Shown here: positions 1-4,250 of the stretch, piece after piece | Layout: each line of letters opens with the position of its first letter | How positions within the stretch are numbered: the stretch's first letter is position 1 | Source: Candidatus Rokuibacteriota bacterium | GTDB lineage: Bacteria; JAUVQV01 | Direction of reading: 5' to 3' | NCBI GenBank assembly: GCA_030597995.1 | Contig: JAUVQV010000089.1 | Coordinates: 1 to 5,430, forward strand | Length of the DNA stretch: 5,430 nucleotides | Notes under the pieces: generated by a model | Databases searched by the model: none | Told to the model about the DNA's origin: nothing | The model's input: only the letters and a program-made list of their open reading frames with translations | Made by a program: the position numbers and the translations under genes

Positions 1-134
1 AATTGCTCTCGTGACTCAACCGGTTACGCCCGATAAAATACAGTCTGTTTCTTCGAGTTGCATTATGAATTATTCACTCGGTTAGACTGTTGTAAAATCC
101 TCTGAATTATGCGGGTTGGGTATTCCCTGTTTTC
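1..134. other. AT-richer intergenic DNA, no gene recognised
   Basis: This stretch has a visibly lower GC content than the rest of the window and no ORF of useful length on either strand. The only minus-strand ATG examined (61-63) opens a 15-codon frame. A perfect 8-bp palindrome (AACCGGTT) sits at 18-25, and the word TGAATTAT occurs twice (65-72 and 103-110). None of this is enough to call a regulatory site. It probably separates greA from an upstream gene outside the window. Confidence 0.5.
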
Positions 135-324
135 AAATCCCCCTCAGTCCCCCTCAAAGGGGGAAGTCTTTGGATTGCCTTTTTTTCAAAGGAGGAAGTC
201 TTTGGTTCCCCTCTTTCACAAAGAGTAATATTCTTGGTTCCCCTCTTTAGTAAAGAGGGGCCGGGGGAGATTTGGCGCCCTTTGGGTTGAAAGCCCCGCT
301 CTTCAGAGCGGGGTAATTTACTGC
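135..324. repeat. Palindromic repeat array, copy A (32-nt units plus terminal hairpin)
   Basis: Four C-rich/G-rich inverted-repeat units lie head to tail. The units at 174-205 and 206-237 are each exactly 32 nt, with the form C-run, TTT, short loop, AAAG, purine run, then an AAGTCTTTGG-like spacer. The last unit contains a perfect palindrome at 240-260 (arms CCCCTCTTTA and TAAAGAGGGG around one G). The outer ends at 135 (AAATCCCCC) and 273 (GGGGGAGATTT read inward) are imperfect terminal inverted repeats, as in a miniature non-autonomous element. A further 51 nt (274-324), including the hairpin at 294-313, is also shared with copy B at 3815-4044. Over 240-324 the two copies differ at 2 of 85 positions by my reading. 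No transposase is present. It could be a MITE, a REP-like cluster or the remnant of an IS200/IS605-type end. Confidence 0.8.
289..317 (-). terminator. Hairpin just after greA stop, probable terminator
   Basis: CCCCGCTC and GAGCGGGG (294-313) form an 8-bp GC-rich stem, 9 bp if the T/A closing pair is counted. It lies 4 nt past the greA stop codon. On the minus strand the stem is followed by CTTTC rather than a strong U tract, so termination may be inefficient. The same hairpin occurs in repeat copy B (4014-4033), so it belongs to the repeat element and may have been recruited as a greA terminator. Confidence 0.5.
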
Positions 325-797
325 TCCGGGTCGTGAATGGTCCGGAGGCGGGTAATAAGGCAGGTGCGGGTGCCGCCAGGGCTCCGGATCTCGACCTCGT
401 CCTCTTCCCGGCGGCCGATCAGGGCCCGGCCGACCGGAGAGCCGACCGAGATCAAACCCCGGGAGGCGTCAACCTCCTCCGGGAGAACCAACCGGTACAC
501 CCTTTCCGCGCCGTTCTCCAGGTCCTCCAGATGAACGGTGCTCCCGAAGCCGGCGCGATCTTTGGGGACATTTCCGAGATTGATCATAGAGAGACTGGCG
601 AGGCGTTTCTTCAGGTGCACGATCCTCGCCTGAACGAACTCTTGGCGCTGCTTGGCCGCCTGGTACTCGGCGTTGTCACTGAGATCCCCCTGAGCGGCGG
701 CCTCCCGTATCTGCTTTGGCAGGAGGATGCGATACTCCCGGTCGAGCGCCTCGAGCTCGGATTCCAGCTTTTTCACGATCGGAAGGGCTTTCGCCAT
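318..797 (-). CDS. greA: Transcription elongation (transcript cleavage) factor GreA
   Basis: The 159-residue product matches GreA in length (E. coli GreA is 158). GreA inserts its coiled coil into the RNA polymerase secondary channel and stimulates cleavage of backtracked RNA, rescuing stalled complexes. Residues 1 to about 75 form the antiparallel coiled coil. The tip carries GDLSDNAEY (37-45), the family signature, whose acidic residues help hold the catalytic metal. Residues from about 80 form the FKBP-like C-terminal domain with the hallmark SPVGRALIG (119-127) and a following acidic stretch plus SPGG. At the tip, Asp41 replaces the usual Glu (E. coli E44), a conservative change. The ATG at 797 has no Shine-Dalgarno at normal spacing, but a strong promoter-like element lies immediately upstream, implying a nearly leaderless mRNA. 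The last Gln codon and the stop lie inside repeat copy A. The gene is divergent from the transporter gene. Confidence 0.94.
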   Translation of the reverse strand: MAKALPIVKKLESELEALDREYRILLPKQIREAAAQGDLSDNAEYQAAKQRQEFVQARIVHLKKRLASLSMINLGNVPKDRAGFGSTVHLEDLENGAERVYRLVLPEEVDASRGLISVGSPVGRALIGRREEDEVEIRSPGGTRTCLITRLRTIHDPEQ

Positions 798-807
798 CAG
801 GATTGAA

Positions 808-837
808 ATTCTATTCCTCGTCCCGTCCCCCTGTCAA
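808..837 (-). promoter_or_regulatory. Sigma-70-type promoter for greA
   Basis: Read on the minus strand, a perfect -35 hexamer TTGACA (837-832) is followed after 18 nt by TAGAAT (813-808), 5 of 6 matches to the -10 consensus. The start site would fall near 800-802, only about 3-5 nt before the greA ATG. The hexamers are seen directly; the transcription start is inferred. Confidence 0.6.
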
Positions 838-842
838 ACGCG

Positions 843-871
843 TTGCGGGGTGGACCGGCTCTTGGCATAAT
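843..871 (+). promoter_or_regulatory. Weak promoter-like element for the transporter gene
   Basis: TTGCGG (843-848, 3 of 6 to the -35 consensus), a 17-nt spacer, then CATAAT (866-871, 5 of 6 to the -10 consensus). The predicted start near 878-879 coincides with an in-frame ATG at 879. Its -35 is symmetric to the greA -35 about the dyad AACGCGTT (837-844). The poor -35 keeps confidence low. Confidence 0.35.
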
Positions 872-878
872 GCTGCGC

Positions 879-1577
879 ATGCCCCGCGAACCGCTTGGAG
901 TGGACATTGAAGTACCCGGCCGCTATTTCGACCTGATCCTCGTCTGTTTCGTGGCCGTGCTTCTGATTTCAAACATCGCCTCTACCAAAATACTGCTCTT
1001 CGGCCCCTTTACCTTCGACGGCGGCACGCTCCTTTTCCCGGTGAGCTACATATTCGGCGATATCCTGACCGAGGTTTACGGTTATCGCCGCTCGCGCCGC
1101 GTGATCTGGACCGGTTTTTGCGCCGCCGCCCTGATGGCAGCGGTCCTGGCGGCGGTGGAGAGACTTCCCCCGGCCGCGGACTGGCCCCACCAGAACTCCT
1201 ACGAGGCCGTTCTGGGACAGGCCCCCCGGATCGTGGCCGGCAGCCTCCTGGCATATTGGGCCGGGGAGTTCTCCAACTCCTACGTCCTCTCCCGGATGAA
1301 GATCTGGAGCGGCGGAAGACATCTCTATGCCAGGACTATCGGATCCACTCTCGTCGGCGAGGGGGTGGATACGCTCCTCTTTGTCACTGTGGCCTTCGCG
1401 GGCGTTCTGCCGACGGGTCTTCTGCGGTCGGTCTTTCTCTCGAATTATATCTTCAAGGTCGGCATTGAAGTGGCCGCTACCCCGGCCACATACCTGGTAG
1501 TGAACTGGCTGAAGCAGAAGGAGGGAATTGACCGCTTTGACTACGGCATCAACTACAACCCTTTCCACCTCGGATAA
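879..1577 (+). CDS. yhhQ: Queuosine precursor transporter, YhhQ/VUT family
   Basis: This integral membrane protein of about 232 residues belongs to the family once labelled 'vitamin uptake transporter' (VUT) and now linked to uptake of queuosine precursors (preQ0/preQ1) used for tRNA wobble modification. About six hydrophobic segments are visible, at roughly residues 17-36, 50-68, 75-94, 116-136, 163-182 and 186-209 counted from the ATG at 879. Family-typical blocks are present: GGTLLFPVSYIFGDILTEVY, the RRSRRVIW stretch, GEFSNSYVLSRMKIW, GSTLVGEGVDTLLF and a C-terminal NYNPF. The start is uncertain: the frame is also open from ATG 870 and TTG 843, with no clear ribosome binding site for any. 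I chose 879 because it falls where the weak upstream promoter would begin transcription. No queuosine biosynthesis gene or preQ1 riboswitch is visible here, and a leader this short leaves no room for one. Confidence 0.9.
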   Translation: MPREPLGVDIEVPGRYFDLILVCFVAVLLISNIASTKILLFGPFTFDGGTLLFPVSYIFGDILTEVYGYRRSRRVIWTGFCAAALMAAVLAAVERLPPAADWPHQNSYEAVLGQAPRIVAGSLLAYWAGEFSNSYVLSRMKIWSGGRHLYARTIGSTLVGEGVDTLLFVTVAFAGVLPTGLLRSVFLSNYIFKVGIEVAATPATYLVVNWLKQKEGIDRFDYGINYNPFHLG

Positions 1578-1604
1578 CCCGCATGCAGGTGGCGAGTAAA
1601 GGTG

Positions 1605-1633
1605 TTGCCGTAAAGGGCATAATCTACTATTAT
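1605..1633 (+). promoter_or_regulatory. Sigma-70-type promoter for the multiheme cytochrome gene
   Basis: TTGCCG (1605-1610, 4 of 6) and TATTAT (1628-1633, 5 of 6) are separated by exactly 17 nt within a locally AT-rich intergenic stretch. Transcription would start near 1640, giving a leader of about 50 nt before the ATG at 1692. An AAGG at 1678-1681, 10 nt before that ATG, is a modest ribosome binding site. This supports expression of the cytochrome gene independently of the upstream transporter. Confidence 0.5.
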
Positions 1634-1691
1634 ACAAAAATCGGAATGATTTCACAGAACATTTTCAAGGATCCAGCAAGGTAATAAGCGG

Positions 1692-3797
1692 ATGTGGAGA
1701 TACGTTCCCTTTTACGTCGTGCTCTCTCTCGCGGTGCTTCTCTCCTGGCCGGTCTCGGCCAGGCCGGAATTGGAGGAGGCCTGTACGGAGTGCCACGACA
1801 AGGAGAGCATCTCAGAGGGGGACACGAGCCTTCACCCCCCTTTCGAGGATGACGAGTGCACCGAATGTCACCTCGATCACGGAGATGAAGAGAGGTTGAT
1901 GCTCGCCGAGGAGGGAAACGCCCTCTGCGCCTCCTGCCACGACTTTTCGGATGGGGACTTCACGGCCGCGCACGGTAATGTCCAGAACCGCGGCCGGGCC
2001 GCCTGCCTCTCCTGCCACGACCCGCACCGTTCACTCCTGCCACGGCTCTTCAAGCCCGACCGTCACCGGCCTCTTGCCTTAGGGACCTGCAATCCCTGCC
2101 ACCGTTACGACGGCCGCCTCATCCGGCCGACGGTGCGGGAGCTGTGCCTGACCTGCCATCTCCGGGAGAAGTTCCTGCAGACCTACGTCCACCCCCCGGT
2201 CGCCCAAGGGGATTGTCTCGTCTGTCACGACCAGCACGGCTCATCCCAACGCAAGCTCCTGAAGGGATCCTACTCCGGCAAGCGCTGGATCGCGAATGGG
2301 GAGGAGGACTACGAACTCTGCCTCGGGTGCCACGACCCGGAAATGATTACCGCTGACGGTTCGGCGGAGAAAACGCGCTTCCGCAACGGCTGGATGAACC
2401 TCCACCAGCGCCACGTCGGCAGGGGCGAGGACGTTACAGGAAGGATTGACCGGTTCCGCGGTTTTACCTGCCGCAACTGCCACGACCCCCACTCCTCTTC
2501 GTTCCCCCGGTTGATAAGGGCGGAAGTGGACTGCGACGGCGTCCCCTGTCTGAAAATTGAATTCCGCCGCCGGCCCGACGGCGGGGAGTGCGCGATCAGC
2601 TGCCATGGGCCCAAGGCCTATGCCCGTTCGGCCCAAGGGGAGCCGCCCGCGATCCCTGAAGCGGCGGTGCGGCGTCCTCTCCCGAAAAGGACCTTCCCTG
2701 CCCGTTCGGCTCAAGGGGAGCCGCCCGCGGTCCCTGAAGCGGTGGTGCGGCGTCCTCTCCCGAAAAGGGCCTCCCCCGCCCCCCCGAGGGGAAGCCTCGA
2801 CAAAAAGTGCATTTCCTGCCACGAGAAGGAGGCCCAGGATTTCAAGCTCGGATTTGTCCACGATCCGGTGGCAAAGGGAAACTGCAGCGCCTGCCACCTC
2901 GACCACGGGCCGGAGAACAGACTGATTCTCTTGTCCGCGGAATACATCGTCTGTTCCGGCTGCCACGATCCGGAGAGTGCCGAATCGGCGGCCGCCCATC
3001 ACGGCTATTCCCTTGAAGAGAGCCGCTGCTCCGAGTGTCACGACCCGCACGCGGCCTCCAACGAGAAGCTGCTGTATTCCCTGGAGCACGAGCCCTTCGC
3101 CGACCGGGAGTGCACCGAGTGCCACGGCGACGCGGGCGCGGGGTGGAGAATCAGCGGGTCCATTGTCGAAGTCTGCACCGGCTGCCACGATGATAAGGTG
3201 GAGGGTGCCTACCTGCACACCGCCATACCCGAGAGGCAGTGCACTGGCTGCCACCGGCCTCACGCCGGAGAGCGGGAGCGATTCCTGCGGGCGGAGAGGC
3301 CGGCCCTCTGCTTCCGCTGTCACCAGGAGCAGAAATTCAGCCGGGAGAACGTCCATCCCCCGGTCGAAGACGGGGAGTGTGAAGCCTGTCACCGGACCCA
3401 CGGGGCGGACAACCCTCTGCTCTTCGCCCAGTCCTATTCTTTGGACCGGTTCATCCCGTTCAACGAAGAAAATTTCACCCTCTGCTGGGAGTGCCACTCC
3501 CCGGAAGACCTGCTGGACCCGGAGAACAGTGGCGAGACCAACTTCAAAGTCGGGGAGCGAAACCTGCACGCCCTGCATGTGCGCGACAAAAAGAGCGTGA
3601 ATATCATGGGAAAAAGAATCTCTCCCGGAATCACCTGCCGCAACTGCCACTACCCGCACTCCACCGACAACCCCCATCTCATCCGCCGCAACCTGGATTG
3701 CGACGGTGTCCCCTGCCTCAAGCTCGACTACCGCAAGGAAGGTGAGGGCGGAACGTGCCGGGGCGGCTGCCACGGCCGCCGCTCCTATGCCCCTTGA
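1692..3797 (+). CDS. Secreted multiheme c-type cytochrome, duplicated two-module architecture, 22 heme motifs
   Basis: A 701-residue protein of the doubled-CXXCH (cytochrome c3-like) class, which carries electrons outside the inner membrane. Residues 1-23 are a Sec signal peptide (charged start, hydrophobic core, cleavage after PVSA); there is no lipobox or C-terminal anchor. I count 20 CXXCH motifs, with first Cys at 31, 56, 79, 105, 133, 152, 175, 210, 260, 373, 398, 421, 446, 474, 495, 517, 540, 563, 598 and 649, plus two CX3CH motifs at 300 and 689. Module A (about 28-309, 10 sites) and module B (about 372-698, 12 sites) align along their length: CTECHLDHG with CSACHLDHG, KFxxxxVHPPV in both, TCRNCHxPHS in both, and DCDGVPCLK before each CX3CH. 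Module B has an extra pair (495, 517). Residues 310-371 are a heme-free Pro/Arg-rich linker. Many HPP and DPH motifs could supply distal His ligands. No maturation, porin or reductase gene adjoins it, so its partner and substrate are unknown. Confidence 0.93.
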   Translation: MWRYVPFYVVLSLAVLLSWPVSARPELEEACTECHDKESISEGDTSLHPPFEDDECTECHLDHGDEERLMLAEEGNALCASCHDFSDGDFTAAHGNVQNRGRAACLSCHDPHRSLLPRLFKPDRHRPLALGTCNPCHRYDGRLIRPTVRELCLTCHLREKFLQTYVHPPVAQGDCLVCHDQHGSSQRKLLKGSYSGKRWIANGEEDYELCLGCHDPEMITADGSAEKTRFRNGWMNLHQRHVGRGEDVTGRIDRFRGFTCRNCHDPHSSSFPRLIRAEVDCDGVPCLKIEFRRRPDGGECAISCHGPKAYARSAQGEPPAIPEAAVRRPLPKRTFPARSAQGEPPAVPEAVVRRPLPKRASPAPPRGSLDKKCISCHEKEAQDFKLGFVHDPVAKGNCSACHLDHGPENRLILLSAEYIVCSGCHDPESAESAAAHHGYSLEESRCSECHDPHAASNEKLLYSLEHEPFADRECTECHGDAGAGWRISGSIVEVCTGCHDDKVEGAYLHTAIPERQCTGCHRPHAGERERFLRAERPALCFRCHQEQKFSRENVHPPVEDGECEACHRTHGADNPLLFAQSYSLDRFIPFNEENFTLCWECHSPEDLLDPENSGETNFKVGERNLHALHVRDKKSVNIMGKRISPGITCRNCHYPHSTDNPHLIRRNLDCDGVPCLKLDYRKEGEGGTCRGGCHGRRSYAP
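2621..2776 (+). repeat. Intragenic tandem repeat, two 78-nt units encoding a Pro/Arg-rich linker
   Basis: Two adjacent 78-nt (26-codon) units, 2621-2698 and 2699-2776, differ at 6 of 78 positions by my count and encode ARSAQGEPPA(I/V)PEA followed by (A/V)VRRPLPKR. They lie inside the cytochrome gene exactly between its two heme modules and contain no Cys or His. The unit is a whole number of codons, so the frame is kept. The high similarity points to a recent duplication, far younger than the duplication of the heme modules. Confidence 0.9.
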
Positions 3798-3804
3798 TTT
3801 TTTT
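3760..3804 (+). terminator. Possible intrinsic terminator at the end of the cytochrome gene
   Basis: GGGGC (3760-3764) can pair with GCCCC (3789-3793), enclosing a smaller GC-rich hairpin. Alternatively GGCGGC (3762-3767) pairs with GCCGCC (3775-3780). A run of seven T (3798-3804) begins 4 nt after the outer stem, just past the stop codon. The stem lies within the coding sequence and its best fold is ambiguous, so the call is tentative. Hairpins in the following repeat array could also stop transcription. Confidence 0.35.
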
Positions 3805-3814
3805 CCAAAAACCC

Positions 3815-4044
3815 AAGATCCCTTCCCCCTCGATCCCCCTTTCTCAAAGGGGGAAGTTTGTGGTTCCTTTCTTTAATAAGGGGAAGTTTTTGGTTCCCCT
3901 CCTTCACAAAGAGTAATATTCTTGGTTCCCCCATTTAGCAAAGACTAAAATCCTTGACTCCCCTCTTTAGTAAAGAGGGGCTGGGGGAGATTTGGCGCCC
4001 TTGGGGTTGAAAGCCCCGCTCTTCAGAGCGGGGTAATTTACTGC
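3815..4044. repeat. Palindromic repeat array, copy B (32-nt units plus terminal hairpin)
   Basis: This is the second copy of the array at 135-324, in the same orientation. Units lie at 3832-3863 (32 nt), 3864-3893 (30 nt), 3894-3925 (32 nt), 3926-3957 (32 nt) and from 3958. It carries the same palindrome (3960-3980) and terminal hairpin (4014-4033). It has one extra internal 32-nt unit (3926-3957) relative to copy A, which accounts exactly for the shift in offset between the copies (3688 before it, 3720 after). The unit at 3894-3925 differs from 206-237 at one position. Shared sequence ends at 4044 (TTTACTGC) and the flanks then diverge. Copies A and B bracket greA, yhhQ and the cytochrome gene. 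Confidence 0.8.
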
Positions 4045-4193
4045 GGGCGCAGCCAAAACTCCGCAGGTCATTCCGAGCGCAGGCGGGGAATCTGAAAAAA
4101 TCGGGCGGGAGAAGGAGACTCTCTTGTCGCGAAGAGTATAGGGGAGAAAGTCTCCCTACCCGAGTATCCAAGACTTCCTTGTTTCGGTGATGA
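4045..4193. other. Structured intergenic DNA with a second, different dyad element
   Basis: No ORF is convincing here. GTCATTCCGAGCG (4067-4079) leads into GGGGAATCT (4085-4093), giving an imperfect dyad with ATTCC (4070-4074) and GGAAT (4087-4091). From memory, GTCATTCCGAGCG...GGAATCT is a recurring intergenic word in many bacterial genomes. Beyond it, GGAGACT (4114-4120) pairs with AGTCTCC (4149-4155), enclosing CTCTT/AAGAG (4121-4125 and 4132-4136), with TCGGG (4101-4105) and CCCGA (4158-4162) as an outer pairing. The block may be a small mobile or REP-like element or an untranslated structured RNA; the sequence alone does not decide. Confidence 0.4.
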
Positions 4194-4230
4194 ATAAAGA
4201 GAGGGCCGCGACCCGCAGGCCGCGACCCCC
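4194..4230 (-). terminator. Intrinsic terminator of the minus-strand pilus-type gene
   Basis: On the plus strand this looks like a direct repeat: GGCCGCGACC occurs at 4204-4213 and 4218-4227. In minus-strand RNA each copy reads GGUCGCGGCC, and the two pair with each other over 10 bp (two G-U wobbles) around a UGCG loop. One further G-C pair extends the stem. CUCUCUUUAUU follows. The stop codon of the upstream minus-strand gene is about 20 nt before the stem. In plus-strand RNA the wobble pairs become A-C mismatches, so the structure is directional. Confidence 0.65.
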
Positions 4231-4250
4231 AGGTGAAGAGCGAAATAGAA

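Noticed and set aside
31..110. Promoter or small gene in the AT-rich left end
   Set aside because: Only weak hexamer matches (TTAGAC at 82-87 with AATTAT at 105-110), no downstream plus-strand gene, and a longest examined frame of 15 codons.
135..273. CRISPR array (regular 32-nt period)
   Set aside because: The units are degenerate palindromes joined directly with no unique spacers, there are no cas genes, and the same array recurs at 3815-4044.
333..806. Plus-strand frame of 157 codons over greA
   Set aside because: The minus-strand GreA has both family signatures; the overlapping plus frame resembles nothing recognisable.
969..1655. Minus-strand frame of 228 codons overlapping the transporter gene
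   Set aside because: The plus strand encodes a clear YhhQ-family membrane protein with conserved blocks; the antisense product has no family features.
1578..1691. preQ1 riboswitch or other structured leader between the transporter and cytochrome genes
   Set aside because: It lies downstream of the transporter and upstream of an unrelated cytochrome, and I find no pseudoknot-like or stable hairpin arrangement; an ordinary promoter explains the region.
1692..1790. Cytochrome as an outer-membrane lipoprotein
   Set aside because: The first cysteine (residue 31) belongs to a CTECH heme motif and is not preceded by a lipobox; PVSA-R at 20-24 fits an ordinary signal peptidase I site.
2241..3773. 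Long minus-strand open frame of 510 codons antisense to the cytochrome gene
   Set aside because: It is the shadow of a GC-rich plus-strand gene whose 22 heme motifs, signal peptide and upstream promoter establish the coding strand. The antisense product is low-complexity (Val, Ala, Gly and Arg rich) with no recognisable domain.
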